Positions 7,772-16,929 of a DNA stretch of 64,000 nt are shown here, one piece after another. Both the position numbers and the translations under genes were made by a program. The notes under the pieces were generated by a model, which had not been told where the DNA came from, made no database searches, and saw only the letters and a program-made list of their open reading frames with translations. Numbering within the stretch: the stretch's first letter is position 1; every line of letters begins with the position of its first letter. Source of the stretch: Streptomyces mangrovi (lineage in GTDB: Bacteria; Actinomycetota; Actinomycetes; Streptomycetales; Streptomycetaceae); contig NZ_FOSG01000001.1 in NCBI RefSeq assembly GCF_900114215.1, positions 186,001 to 250,000 on the forward strand. The letters are read 5' to 3'.

Positions 7772-8298
7772 TGGGGTGCGTCCTTCCTGGGGTGGTCGCC
7801 GCCGTGGATCTGGTCCACGGCGTGCGGCAGCAGGGGTTCCAGGACCGCCAGGCCGTCGCGTACGCCTCCGGTGGAACCGGGGAGGTTGACGATCAGGGTG
7901 CGGCCGGCGACGCCCGCGACGCCGCGCGAGAGGGCGGCGGTGGGCACCTTGGCCAGGCCGGCGGCGCGGATGGCCTCGGGGATGCCGGGGACCTCGTGGT
8001 CGAGTACGGCCCGGGTCATCTCCGGGGTGCGGTCGGTGGGCGAGATGCCGGTGCCGCCGGTGGTGAGCACCACGGCGTAGCCGTCGGCGACGGCCTCGCG
8101 CAGCACGTCCTGGACGGGCTCGCCGTCCGGGACGACGCGCGGGCCGTCGGTGGCGAAGCCCAGCGCGCCCAGGGCCTGGGCCAGCAGCGGGCCGGTGGTG
8201 TCGGAGTAGACGCCCGCGGCGGCGCGGTTGGAGACGGTGACGGCCAGGGCGCGGCGGGCCATGGGCGCGGGCTCGGACCCGGGCACGGGCTCGGTCAT
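7768..8298 (-). CDS. moaB: MoaB/MogA-type molybdopterin adenylyltransferase
   Basis: A 176-residue MoCF_biosynth domain protein: [20 protein letters not shown] at the start, then a [15 protein letters not shown] molybdopterin-binding loop and [13 protein letters not shown] near the end. It activates molybdopterin by adenylylation before molybdenum insertion by a MoeA-type protein. Its ATG (8298) overlaps the moaC stop (ATGA) and its stop overlaps the acetyltransferase start, so it is translated in a coupled operon with moaC and downstream of glp. Confidence 0.9.
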   Translation of the reverse strand: MTEPVPGSEPAPMARRALAVTVSNRAAAGVYSDTTGPLLAQALGALGFATDGPRVVPDGEPVQDVLREAVADGYAVVLTTGGTGISPTDRTPEMTRAVLDHEVPGIPEAIRAAGLAKVPTAALSRGVAGVAGRTLIVNLPGSTGGVRDGLAVLEPLLPHAVDQIHGGDHPRKDAPH

Positions 8299-8804
8299 CG
8301 GTCGCGGCTCCAGTCCCCGGAGGCTCCCCCGGTCTTCTCCTCCACCCGCACGTCCGTGATGACGGCCCCCTTGTCGACGGCCTTGACCATGTCGACGACC
8401 GTCAGCGCCGCGACCGACACGGCCGTCAGCGCCTCCATCTCCACACCCGTGCGGTCGGTGGTGCGCACCGTCGCCGCGATCTCCACCGCGTCGTCGGCGA
8501 CGGCGAGGTCGACCTTCACCCCGGACAGGGCCAGCGGGTGGCACAGCGGTACGAGGTCGGGGGTGCGCTTGGCTCCCATGATCCCGGCGATACGGGCGAC
8601 CGAGAGCGCGTCGCCCTTGGGCACGCCCTCGCCGCGCAGCAGCTCCACCACCCGGGGGGAGACGCGTACGCGGCCGGTGGCGCGCGCCGTGCGGGCGGTG
8701 ACGTCCTTGGCCGAGACGTCGACCATCCGGGCCGCGCCCGCCTCGTCGATGTGGGTGAGGCCGGCGGCCCCGCCTGCTGGACTCCCCTGTCGCGCGCTGC
8801 TCAT
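8295..8804 (-). CDS. moaC: cyclic pyranopterin monophosphate synthase MoaC
   Basis: A 169-residue enzyme of the first step of molybdenum cofactor synthesis (with MoaA). It shows the family blocks [53 protein letters not shown], and the catalytic-region [16 protein letters not shown] 8804 is preceded by GGGAG at good spacing; the longer frame start (8861) would add a Pro/Arg-rich tail not typical of MoaC. It overlaps moaB by 4 nt. Confidence 0.93.
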   Translation of the reverse strand: MSSARQGSPAGGAAGLTHIDEAGAARMVDVSAKDVTARTARATGRVRVSPRVVELLRGEGVPKGDALSVARIAGIMGAKRTPDLVPLCHPLALSGVKVDLAVADDAVEIAATVRTTDRTGVEMEALTAVSVAALTVVDMVKAVDKGAVITDVRVEEKTGGASGDWSRDR

Positions 8805-8868
8805 CGCTCTCCCGCGTCGGTCCGCTCCGGACGTCAACGGTACCCGCCGCGGCGCGGGCACCGGCGCG

Positions 8869-10281
8869 TCAGTCCAGGAGCACGACCTCCAGTTCGTCGC
8901 CCCGGGCGACCTCGGTGGTCCGCTCGGGTACGACGACCAGCGCGTCGGCGCGGGCCAGGGAGCCCAGCAGGTGCGATCCGGGGCCGCCCACCGGGCGGAC
9001 CGTGCCCGACTCCTCCCCGGCGGCCGGGGGCTCGTACCGGCCGCGCAGGAACTGCCGCTTGCCCTCCGGGGAGGCGATCGGCTCCTCGCACTCCAGGCGG
9101 GCGGTGACCGTACGCCGGGTGACGGGCTCCAGCCCCATCAGCGCGCGCAGGGCGGGACGGACGAACAGCTCGAAGGAGACGTAGGAGCTGACGGGGTTGC
9201 CGGGGAGGGCGAACAGCGGGATCCGGTCGGGGCCGACCAGGCCGAAGCCCTGCGGTTTGCCGGGCTGCATGGCCAGGCGGCGGAACTCCACGCGCGCGGG
9301 GGGCCGCGGCGTGTCGCGGGCGCCTTCGGCGCTCCCGGCACCCTCGCCCCCGGCGTCCTCGCCGTCGCCGCCGTCCTCGCCGCCCGGCGGCTCGGCGCCG
9401 CCCAGGACGGTGCCCTCCAGGCCGGTGAGCGCCTCCTTGACCACGTCGTACGCGCCGACGCTGACGCCGCCGCTGGTGACGATGGCGTCGGCGCGCACGA
9501 GCTGGTCCTCGATGACGGTGCGCAGGGTGGCGGCGTCGTCGGCCACCGCGCCGACGCGGTAGGCGATGGCGCCGGCGTCGCGGGCGGCGGCGGTCAGCGC
9601 GAAGCTGTTGGAGTCGTGGATCTGGCCGGGTCCCAACGGCGCGCCGGGGCGGACCAGTTCGCTGCCGGTGGAGAGCACCACCACGCGCGGGCGCGGCCGT
9701 ACCGTGACGGTGCCGCAGCCGACGGCGGCCAGCAGGCCGATCTGCGCCGGGCCCAGGACGGCGCCGGCCTCCAGGGCGACTGAGCCGGCGCGTACGTCGC
9801 TCCCCTTGCTCCGCACGTACTGCCGTGCCGTCACCGGGCGGTGGACGCGGACCTCGCCGGCCGCGCCGGACGGGTCGGCGCTGTGGGCGGCCATGGCGTC
9901 GGCCCGGCCGCCGCCGGCGCCGCCGTCGGTCCACTCCACGGGGACGACGGCCTCGGCGCCGGGCGGCAGCGGCGCGCCGGTCATCACACGGGCGGCCCGG
10001 CCGGGGCCGACCTCGGGCAGCCGGCCGGCGCCCGCCGCCACGTCGCCGACGACCTCCAGCACCGCCGGGGCGTCCTCGCCCGCCTTCTCCACGTCGGCGA
10101 CGCGCACCGCGTAGCCGTCCATGGAGCTGTTGTCGAAGGGGGGCAGGGAGACGGGCACCAGGACGTCCTCGGTGAGCACGCAGCCCTGGGCGTCGAGCAG
10201 ATGCAGCTCGATGGGTTCCAGCGGCCGGACCGACCGCAGGATGTCGGCCAGGTGCTCGTCGACGGACCGGGTACCGCTCAA
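8869..10281 (-). CDS. glp: gephyrin-like molybdotransferase Glp (MoeA family)
   Basis: A 470-residue MoeA-family protein: an N-terminal MoeA_N domain with [14 protein letters not shown], an [19 protein letters not shown] block, a central MoCF domain with GQIHDSNSF and [12 protein letters not shown], and a C-terminal MoeA_C barrel ([11 protein letters not shown]). An acidic/Gly-rich insert (about residues 315-350, [13 protein letters not shown]) is unusual for enzymatic MoeA. In actinobacteria the sepX-linked copy acts in cell division with its membrane receptor, besides any metal-insertion role. The start is TTG 10281, with GAGGAG 10 nt upstream. It follows galU by 4 nt, so co-transcription is likely. 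Confidence 0.88.
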   Translation of the reverse strand: MSGTRSVDEHLADILRSVRPLEPIELHLLDAQGCVLTEDVLVPVSLPPFDNSSMDGYAVRVADVEKAGEDAPAVLEVVGDVAAGAGRLPEVGPGRAARVMTGAPLPPGAEAVVPVEWTDGGAGGGRADAMAAHSADPSGAAGEVRVHRPVTARQYVRSKGSDVRAGSVALEAGAVLGPAQIGLLAAVGCGTVTVRPRPRVVVLSTGSELVRPGAPLGPGQIHDSNSFALTAAARDAGAIAYRVGAVADDAATLRTVIEDQLVRADAIVTSGGVSVGAYDVVKEALTGLEGTVLGGAEPPGGEDGGDGEDAGGEGAGSAEGARDTPRPPARVEFRRLAMQPGKPQGFGLVGPDRIPLFALPGNPVSSYVSFELFVRPALRALMGLEPVTRRTVTARLECEEPIASPEGKRQFLRGRYEPPAAGEESGTVRPVGGPGSHLLGSLARADALVVVPERTTEVARGDELEVVLLD

Positions 10282-10285
10282 GTGC

Positions 10286-11191
10286 CTACAGCTCCTCTTT
10301 GACGAAGTCTCGCAGCCAGGCGCGGAAGTCCGGGCCCAGGTCCTCTCGCTCGCTCGCCAGCCTGACGATGGCGCGGAGGTAGTCCCCGCGGTCGCCGGTG
10401 TCGTAGCGGCGGCCCTTGAATACCACACCGTGGACCGGGCCGCCGATTCCCGGGTCGGCGGCGAGTGTCTGGAGGGCGTCGGTGAGCTGGATCTCGCCGC
10501 CGCGGCCGGGCTCGGTCTTGCGCAGCACCTCGAAGACGGCCGGGTCCAGGACGTAGCGGCCGATGACGGCCAGGTTGCTGGGGGCGTCCTCGCGGGAGGG
10601 CTTCTCCACCAGGTCCGACACGCGCACGACGTCGTCGTCGCCGGTGGGCTCGGCGACGGCGCAGCCGTAGAGGTGGATGCTTTCCGGGTCGACCTCCAGC
10701 AGCGCCACGACGCTGCCGCCGTAGGTCTCCTGGACCTCGATCATCCTCGACAGCAGGGGGTCGCGCGCGTCGATGAGGTCGTCGCCGAGGAGGACGGCGA
10801 AGGGCTGGTCACCGACGTGCGGGGCGGCGCACAGCACCGCGTGGCCCAGGCCCCTGGGGTCGCCCTGGCGCACGTAGTGGATGGTGGCCAGGTCGGTGGA
10901 CTCCTGGACACGGGTGAGCTTGGTCGCGTCGCCCTTGCTGCGCAGCACCTCCTCCAGTTCGTAGTTGCGGTCGAAGTGGTCCTCCAGCGGGCGCTTGTTG
11001 CGGCCGGTGACCATCAGGACGTCGGGGAGGCCGGCGGTGACGGCCTCCTCCACCACGTACTGGATCGCGGGCTTGTCGACGACCGGCAGCATCTCCTTCG
11101 GGGTGGCCTTCGTCGCCGGAAGGAAGCGGGTGCCGAGCCCGGCGGCCGGGATGACGGCCTTGGTGATCCGCCGTGTACGCGAGGTAGTCAT
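10286..11191 (-). CDS. galU: UTP-glucose-1-phosphate uridylyltransferase
   Basis: A 301-residue nucleotidyltransferase that makes UDP-glucose from UTP and glucose-1-phosphate, feeding cell-wall glycans, trehalose and galactose metabolism. It shows the signature AVIPAAGLGTRFLPATKATP, KEMLPVVDKPAIQYVVEEAV, VLLGDDLID and VEKPSREDAPSNLAVIGRY. Length and start (ATG 11191) are normal. It is the first gene of the leftward galU-glp-moaC-moaB run and is divergent from the folate ligase gene. The 170-bp divergent gap includes GATAAT at about 11303, a possible -10 for the rightward gene. Confidence 0.95.
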   Translation of the reverse strand: MTTSRTRRITKAVIPAAGLGTRFLPATKATPKEMLPVVDKPAIQYVVEEAVTAGLPDVLMVTGRNKRPLEDHFDRNYELEEVLRSKGDATKLTRVQESTDLATIHYVRQGDPRGLGHAVLCAAPHVGDQPFAVLLGDDLIDARDPLLSRMIEVQETYGGSVVALLEVDPESIHLYGCAVAEPTGDDDVVRVSDLVEKPSREDAPSNLAVIGRYVLDPAVFEVLRKTEPGRGGEIQLTDALQTLAADPGIGGPVHGVVFKGRRYDTGDRGDYLRAIVRLASEREDLGPDFRAWLRDFVKEEL

Positions 11192-11361
11192 GTCTGCACC
11201 ATAGCCGTTGGTTTGTCACGTAACGCGCATGTCTGACTGGTCCGTTGCGGTTTACGGGTAAATGTCCCGGCGCTCGGGGCCGCGCTGGCGCGCCATCAGG
11301 ATGATAATGCGCCTGCCATGGCGAGGGACTGGCGTAATCGAGCCGGGGAGATGAACACGGC

Positions 11362-12027
11362 GTGAAGGACGACGGAACCACCGGAGCACACCGGGGTACG
11401 CACGCGGCACCGGATACGGCACCGGGGGGAGGGCCGCGGACGGTGGCCGGTGAGAAGCGGGCCCTGCGGCGCTCCCTCCTGGCGTCGCGGGCCCACCTGC
11501 CGGAGGACGGTGTCCACCGGCTCGCCGGCGCGCTCGCCCGGCACGCCCTGGAACTGCCCGAGCTGGCCGGGGCGCGCACCGTCGCCGCGTACGTCTCGGT
11601 GGGGCGCGAGCCCGACACCCGCGCGCTGGTGGACGAACTGCACTGGCGCGGCGTACGCGTGCTGCTGCCGGTGCTGCTGCCGGACAACGACCTGGACTGG
11701 GCCGCGTACGAGGGCGCCGAGTTCCTCTCCCCCGCCCGCCGGGGGCTGCTGGAGCCCACCGGGCGGCGGCTGGGGCCGCAGGCCGTGACCGGGGCGGACG
11801 TCGTACTGCTGCCGGGGCTGGCGGTGGACCGGCGCGGGATGCGCCTGGGGCGCGGCGGGGGCAGCTACGACCGGGTGCTGGCCCGGATCGAGGCGTCCGG
11901 GGCCGCCCCGGCGCTGGTGGTGCTGCTGCACTCCGGCGAGTATCTGCGCCGGGTACCGGCGGAGCCCCACGACCGTCCGGTGCACGCCGCGGTGACCCCC
12001 GAGGGGGTGCACCGCTTCACGGCGTGA
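11362..12027 (+). CDS. 5-formyltetrahydrofolate cyclo-ligase
   Basis: This 221-residue enzyme converts 5-formyl-THF to 5,10-methenyl-THF with ATP. Family blocks are KRALRRSLLASRAHLP (N-terminal basic helix), ARTVAAYVSVGREPDT, VLLPVLLPD, and the C-terminal phosphate loop GMRLGRGGGSYDRVLAR. The GTG start 11362 is preceded by GGGGAG. An extra about 25-residue Gly/Thr-rich N-terminus is longer than in most homologues and may be non-functional. Confidence 0.93.
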   Translation: MKDDGTTGAHRGTHAAPDTAPGGGPRTVAGEKRALRRSLLASRAHLPEDGVHRLAGALARHALELPELAGARTVAAYVSVGREPDTRALVDELHWRGVRVLLPVLLPDNDLDWAAYEGAEFLSPARRGLLEPTGRRLGPQAVTGADVVLLPGLAVDRRGMRLGRGGGSYDRVLARIEASGAAPALVVLLHSGEYLRRVPAEPHDRPVHAAVTPEGVHRFTA

Positions 12028-12093
12028 GACCGGCGGGCGCGGGGCTCGCGGCGGTGTCCGCGCGGGCGTCCGGCAGACCGGGCGCCCGCGGCG

Positions 12094-14922
12094 TCAGGAC
12101 GGGGTGAGGGCCATGGTGTCCTCGGTCGCGTCGTCGACGGCCTTGCGGCTGAACGCCCAGTCCAGCTGCTCGCCATCGGCCCACTTGTCCGTCTGGTCCA
12201 CGTAGTTGGAGTGGTAGGCGTGGCCGGAGGCGCCGGTGAGGTTGATCCAGCTCGACTCGTCGAGGTCGGCCAGGTTGACCACCATCCGCATCGACGGCAC
12301 CCAGATCACCTCGTAGCCGCCCGCCGCGTTCCAGCCGGTGGCGTTGACGGCCGCCTCGCCGCCGCCGAGGTCCCAGGGGCCGCGGTTGAGCAGGTGCTGG
12401 ACGAAGCCGGGGCCGGAGGTGCCCAGGGTCTGGTTCTGGAGCATCAGCCGGTGCAGACGGCCCCAGCTCCAGGTCTCGATGTCCTTGCCGAGCTTGGTGG
12501 TCAGCTCCCAGCGGGCGTCCTTCATGGCGCGGGCCAGCAGCGCGTCGCGGTCGCCCTCGCCCTCCTCGAAGCGGCTGCCGGGGGTCCACCAGCCGCTGTC
12601 GGGCTCGTCCAGCAGCGTGCGCACGACCTCGTACCAGCGGTCGCCGCCGTCGGGCTGCGCGGAGGACGGGGCGCGCGTGCCGCACTCGCGGACGGTGCGC
12701 GGGTTGCCGCTCAGGTCCTCGATCGGGCCGGACTCGTCGGCCGGGCGGACCCGCAGGCACTCGCCCTCGACGCGGACCTCCTTGGGGAGCTTGTTGCCGA
12801 AGCCGAGCTTGAGGAGGTTGCGCCACACGCCGTTGAAGTAGGCGGCGGGAGCGGAGTCGGCGTCCTGGGTGTAGTCCCAGCCCTCCAGCAGTTCCTGCGC
12901 CTGGCGGACGTAGGGGTCCTCGATGTCGATCTTCAGCAGGTAGGGCACCAGGATCTTGGCTATCTCGCTGCTGTTGTCCAGCTGCATGGTCCGCATGTCG
13001 TCCGTGGAGACCTTGCCGCCGTCCTTGATCTTGGACTGGATGAGGTCGTCGATCCGCTGGCTGCGCGCGCCGTAGCCCCAGTCCTCGGTGAGCGGGTAGG
13101 GGTACTTCTCCGCGTCGATCACGGCCTGGTTGGCGGTGACGATGTAGCCGCGCTCCGGGTTGTACTCCCAGGGCAGGGCCTCCTGCGGTATGTGGCTCTC
13201 CCACTCGTAGTCCGGGTTCCAGCCGGGTGCCGGGTAGCGGCCGTCGTGGCCCTCGGCGCGGACCGGGATGCGGCCGGGCGCCTGGTAGCCGATGTTGCCC
13301 TCGGTGTCGGCGTAGACCAGGTTCTGGGAGGGGACGGCGAACTTCCGGGCGGCCTCGCGGAACCCGTTGAAGTCGGTGGCGGTGTTCAGTTCGAAGACCG
13401 CGTCCATGGTCCTGGAGGGCTCCAGCGCCGTCCAGCGCAGCGCGACGGCGTAGCCCTTGCCGCGGTCGGGGGCGACGTCGCCGACCGGGGCGTGGTCGCC
13501 GACGCCGGCCAGCTCGTTGCTGCGGTCGGAGACGAGGGGGCCGTGGCGGGTGGAGCGGACGGTGATCTTCCGGTCCTCGCCGCCGGCGACCTTGATGACC
13601 TCCTCGCGGGTGTCGTACGGGACCTTCTCCCCGTCGTAGAGGTACGTCCCGTTCTCGATCTTCTCCAGGTACAGGTCGGTGACGTCGGCGCCGAGGTTGG
13701 TGAAGCCCCAGGAGATGTCCTGGTTGTGGCCGATTATCACGCCCGGCATGCCGGAGAAGGTGAAGCCGGCGACGTCGAAGGGGCATTCCTCGCCGACCGA
13801 ATTGCAGTGCAGGCCCATCTGGTACCAGAGGGAGGGGAGCTGCGGTGCCAGGTGCGGGTCGTTGGCGAGCAGCGGCTTGCCGGTGGTCGTGTACTCGCCG
13901 GAGACGACCCAGGAGTTGGAGCCGATGCCGTCGCCGTTGGGGCCCAGGAGGGCGGGGACGGCGTCGAGGGAGGCGGCCAGGGCGGCGAGCTGGGTCCGCA
14001 CGCCCTGACCGGCCTGGTCCGCCTGGTCCCCCTGGCCCGCCTGACCTGCCGGGGCGCCCTGACCGGTCTCGGTGCCCTGGCCGGCGCCGCCGGGGGAGAC
14101 CGTCCCGCCGGGGGCCGTGGTGCCGGGGGCCGTGGTGCCGTTCCGCGCGGCGTTCCCGCCCTCCGCCGCGGTGCCCTTCGGGTCGTAGGCGCCGTCGAGG
14201 GCGCTGACGGCGCCGTCCTGGACGATCGGCTTGTTCCGGTCGAAGGGGTAGTCCGGGTAGAGCGCCTCGATCTGCTTGTTCGTCAGGCGGCTGGAGAGCA
14301 GGGCCCGGTCTATCTCGTCCTGCATGTTGCCGCGCAGGTCCCAGGCCATGGCCTTGAGCCAGGCCACGGAGTCCACCGGCGACCACTTGTGCGGCCTGTA
14401 GTCGCTGACGAGGCCGAGGGCCGCGTACTCCAGGGAGAGTTCCGCGCCGCTGCGGCCGCCCAGGTAGGCGTTGACGCCCTCGGCGTAGGCCAGCAGGTAC
14501 TTCTTGGTCGTCCCCGAGAGCTTGGTGTCGTACTCCTCCTGCGCCACCTTCCGCCAGCCCAGGGTGCGCAGGAAGGCGTCGGTCTCGACCTGGCTCTCGC
14601 CGAACATCTCCGACAGCCGGCCGGCCGTCATGTGCCGCCGTACGTCCATCTCCCAGAAGCGGTCCTGGGCGTGGACGTAGCCCTGGGCCCGGAAGAGGTC
14701 CTCGGCGCTGTCGGCGTAGAGCTGGGGTATGCCGTGCTCGTCGCGTTTGACGGTGACCGGGGCGGAGAGGCCGTCGAGTTCCATCGAGCCGGTGGTCTGC
14801 GGGAAGGACGCGCGGACGGTGCCGACGCTCCAGTAGGCGCCGTAGCCGACGCCCGCCACGAGCAGCAGCACGACTGCGATCACGAGGAGGCGGGCGCGTC
14901 GCGGGGTCTTCTTGGCGGGCAT
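12094..14922 (-). CDS. penicillin acylase family Ntn-hydrolase
   Basis: A 942-residue, membrane-anchored or secreted amidase precursor. An N-terminal helix (about residues 9-31, LLVIAVVLLLVAGVGYGAY) is followed by the alpha chain (PVTVKRDEHGIPQLYADS, FRAQGYVHAQDRFWEMD). The beta chain begins at Ser335 in G-S-N-S-W, the expected autocatalytic nucleophile, then TTTGKPLLANDPHL. Family members cleave acyl groups from beta-lactams or acyl-homoserine lactones; the substrate here is unknown. A Gly/Gln/Thr/Pro-rich linker of about 50 residues (about 270-315) lies in the spacer region and is unusual. ATG 14922 was chosen because it puts the helix at the N-terminus. Confidence 0.92.
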   Translation of the reverse strand: MPAKKTPRRARLLVIAVVLLLVAGVGYGAYWSVGTVRASFPQTTGSMELDGLSAPVTVKRDEHGIPQLYADSAEDLFRAQGYVHAQDRFWEMDVRRHMTAGRLSEMFGESQVETDAFLRTLGWRKVAQEEYDTKLSGTTKKYLLAYAEGVNAYLGGRSGAELSLEYAALGLVSDYRPHKWSPVDSVAWLKAMAWDLRGNMQDEIDRALLSSRLTNKQIEALYPDYPFDRNKPIVQDGAVSALDGAYDPKGTAAEGGNAARNGTTAPGTTAPGGTVSPGGAGQGTETGQGAPAGQAGQGDQADQAGQGVRTQLAALAASLDAVPALLGPNGDGIGSNSWVVSGEYTTTGKPLLANDPHLAPQLPSLWYQMGLHCNSVGEECPFDVAGFTFSGMPGVIIGHNQDISWGFTNLGADVTDLYLEKIENGTYLYDGEKVPYDTREEVIKVAGGEDRKITVRSTRHGPLVSDRSNELAGVGDHAPVGDVAPDRGKGYAVALRWTALEPSRTMDAVFELNTATDFNGFREAARKFAVPSQNLVYADTEGNIGYQAPGRIPVRAEGHDGRYPAPGWNPDYEWESHIPQEALPWEYNPERGYIVTANQAVIDAEKYPYPLTEDWGYGARSQRIDDLIQSKIKDGGKVSTDDMRTMQLDNSSEIAKILVPYLLKIDIEDPYVRQAQELLEGWDYTQDADSAPAAYFNGVWRNLLKLGFGNKLPKEVRVEGECLRVRPADESGPIEDLSGNPRTVRECGTRAPSSAQPDGGDRWYEVVRTLLDEPDSGWWTPGSRFEEGEGDRDALLARAMKDARWELTTKLGKDIETWSWGRLHRLMLQNQTLGTSGPGFVQHLLNRGPWDLGGGEAAVNATGWNAAGGYEVIWVPSMRMVVNLADLDESSWINLTGASGHAYHSNYVDQTDKWADGEQLDWAFSRKAVDDATEDTMALTPS

Positions 14923-15115
14923 CGCTGTCCTTCGAGGGCAGGGTGGGACCAGAGGTGCTGGAGCAACCATAGGACGAGCCGGGTCGCCGGTCGGCAGGGA
15001 GTCCGCGCATCAGGAGCCGGAGATTCAAGCAATGGTAAATTGTTAGGCAAAGAAATAACTTCCCGGCGGTCGGGTCCCGGCCGTTGCCTCCGCACGCCCA
15101 CGGAAGGATCCGCTT

Positions 15116-16624
15116 CTGACTGTCGACCGCCTCAACGAACTCATGCTGGTCTCCGCGCTCGTCCTGCTCGTCGCCGTCGCGGCCGTCCGGCTCTCCTCCC
15201 GCACGGGGCTCCCCAGCCTCCTGATCTACCTCGGCATCGGGCTCGTCATCGGACAGGACGGCCTCGGGGTCGAGTTCGACAACGCCGAACTGACGCAGGT
15301 GCTGGGCTACGCGGCGCTCGTGGTGATCCTCGCCGAGGGCGGTCTGGGCACCAAGTGGCGTCAGATCCGCCCGGCGGTGCCCGCCGCGGCCGTGCTGGCG
15401 ACGGCGGGCGTCGCGATCAGCGTGGGCGTCACCGCCGCGGGGGCCCACTATCTGGTGGGACTGGACTGGCGCCCGGCGCTGATCATGGGGGCGGTCGTCT
15501 CCTCGACGGATGCCGCGGCCGTCTTCTCCGTGCTGCGCAAGGTGCCGCTGCCGCCCCGCCTGACGGGGATGCTGGAGGCGGAGTCCGGGTTCAACGACGC
15601 CCCGGTGGTGATCCTGGTCGTCGCCTTCGCCTCGGCCGGCCCGATGGAGTCGTGGTACGTCCTGCTCGGGCAGATCGCGCTGCAGCTGGCCATCGGGCTC
15701 GCGGTGGGCCTGGCCGTCGGCAAGCTGGGCGAGTACGCGCTGCGGCAGGTCGCGCTGCCCGCCTCCGGCCTGTATCCGATCGCGGTGATGGCGCTGTGCG
15801 TCCTGGCGTACGCCGGGGGCGCGCTGGCGCAGGGCAGCGGATTCCTGGCGGTCTACGTCAGCGCGGTCGTCCTGGGCAACTCCAGGCTGCCGCACCGCCC
15901 GGCCACCCGGGGGTTCGCCGACGGCATGGCGTGGATCGCGCAGATCGGCCTGTTCGTGCTGCTCGGCCTGCTGGCGGCCCCCTCGGAGCTGCTGCGCGAC
16001 TTCTGGGCGGCGCTGGCGGTCGGGCTGGTGCTGACGCTGGTGGCACGGCCGGTGTCCGTGGTGCTGTGCTCCCTGCCCTTCCGGCTCCCCTGGCGGGAGC
16101 AGACGCTGATGTCGTGGGCGGGGCTGCGCGGCGCGGTGCCGATCATCCTGGCGACGATCCCCATGGTCGACCAGGTGCAGGGCAGCCGGCGGATCTTCAA
16201 CATCGTCTTCGTGCTGGTCGCGGTCTTCACCCTGCTCCAGGGGCCGACCCTGCCGTGGGTCGCCCGCAGGCTCGGGCTGGACAAGGCCGGCGACACACAG
16301 GATCTGGAGATCGAGTCGGCTCCCCTGGAGCGGCTGCGCGGGCATCTGATCGCGGTCTCCATCCCCGGCGGCTCGCGCATGCAGGGCGTGGAGGTGGCCG
16401 AGCTGCGGCTGCCGAAAGGCGCGGCGGTCACCCTGGTGGTACGGGAGGGCAGCAGTTTCGTGCCCTCGCCCTCGACCGTCCTGCGGCACGGCGACGAGCT
16501 GCTGGTGATCGCCACCGACGCGGTGCGCGACGCCACCGAGCGGCGGCTGATGGCCGTGGGCCGGGGCGGCAAGCTGGCGGGCTGGCTGGGGACGGCGGGC
16601 AGCTCGGCGCTGCGGAGGGGCTGA
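15116..16624 (+). CDS. potassium/proton antiporter, CPA1 type with RCK-C tail
   Basis: An inner-membrane cation/H+ antiporter. About 12 helices are visible: LVLLVAVAAVRLSSRTG, GLPSLLIYLGIGLVIGQDGL, LGYAALVVILAEGGLGTKW, SSTDAAAVFSVLRKV, ESGFNDAPVVILVVA (conserved Asp pair region), and GLRGAVPIILATIPM. The C-terminal about 90 residues form a TrkA-C/RCK_C domain that binds regulatory ligand. The ATG at 15143 lacks a Shine-Dalgarno. An upstream CTG (15116) gives LTVDRLNELML and is preceded by GGAAGG at proper spacing, so I favour the CTG start. Confidence 0.88.
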   Translation: MTVDRLNELMLVSALVLLVAVAAVRLSSRTGLPSLLIYLGIGLVIGQDGLGVEFDNAELTQVLGYAALVVILAEGGLGTKWRQIRPAVPAAAVLATAGVAISVGVTAAGAHYLVGLDWRPALIMGAVVSSTDAAAVFSVLRKVPLPPRLTGMLEAESGFNDAPVVILVVAFASAGPMESWYVLLGQIALQLAIGLAVGLAVGKLGEYALRQVALPASGLYPIAVMALCVLAYAGGALAQGSGFLAVYVSAVVLGNSRLPHRPATRGFADGMAWIAQIGLFVLLGLLAAPSELLRDFWAALAVGLVLTLVARPVSVVLCSLPFRLPWREQTLMSWAGLRGAVPIILATIPMVDQVQGSRRIFNIVFVLVAVFTLLQGPTLPWVARRLGLDKAGDTQDLEIESAPLERLRGHLIAVSIPGGSRMQGVEVAELRLPKGAAVTLVVREGSSFVPSPSTVLRHGDELLVIATDAVRDATERRLMAVGRGGKLAGWLGTAGSSALRRG

Positions 16625-16650
16625 GGGAGACAGGACGAGGGCGGATCTGC

Positions 16651-16707
16651 GGGACGGGGCAGGTACGGGACGGGGCAGGTACGGGACGGGGCAGGTACGG
16701 GACGGGG
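16651..16707. repeat. 16-bp tandem repeat, about 3.6 copies
   Basis: The unit GGGACGGGGCAGGTAC is repeated perfectly at 16651, 16667 and 16683, with a partial fourth copy at 16699. It lies in the gap between the antiporter and the MFS gene; no function is apparent. Confidence 0.8.
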
Positions 16708-16929
16708 GCGGACCCGCGGGGTGATCGGCTACCCTGAGGCCGTACGTTTGTCCGACTTTCGGAGCTACCGGAGTTTCGACCCCGCCTGATGCAGGGCCGG
16801 CACGGCCGCCCGGCCGACCACACGCCGCGGTCCGTGCGAGAGGACGGCCTTCGGCGTGCCCCCGCCGTACCGCGCCGCCGTGCGCCGTACGGCCGGCGGC
16901 GCGCTACCAGGCGGCAGAAAGGTACGGCC

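Noticed and set aside
16651-16707. 16-bp tandem repeats as regulatory iterons
   Set aside because: Short array in a gap between unrelated genes with no symmetry or promoter; treated as simple repeat.
12017-16737. Very long open frames opposite the penicillin acylase and antiporter genes
   Set aside because: Translations are Gly/Arg/Pro low complexity without domains; high-GC shadows of real genes.
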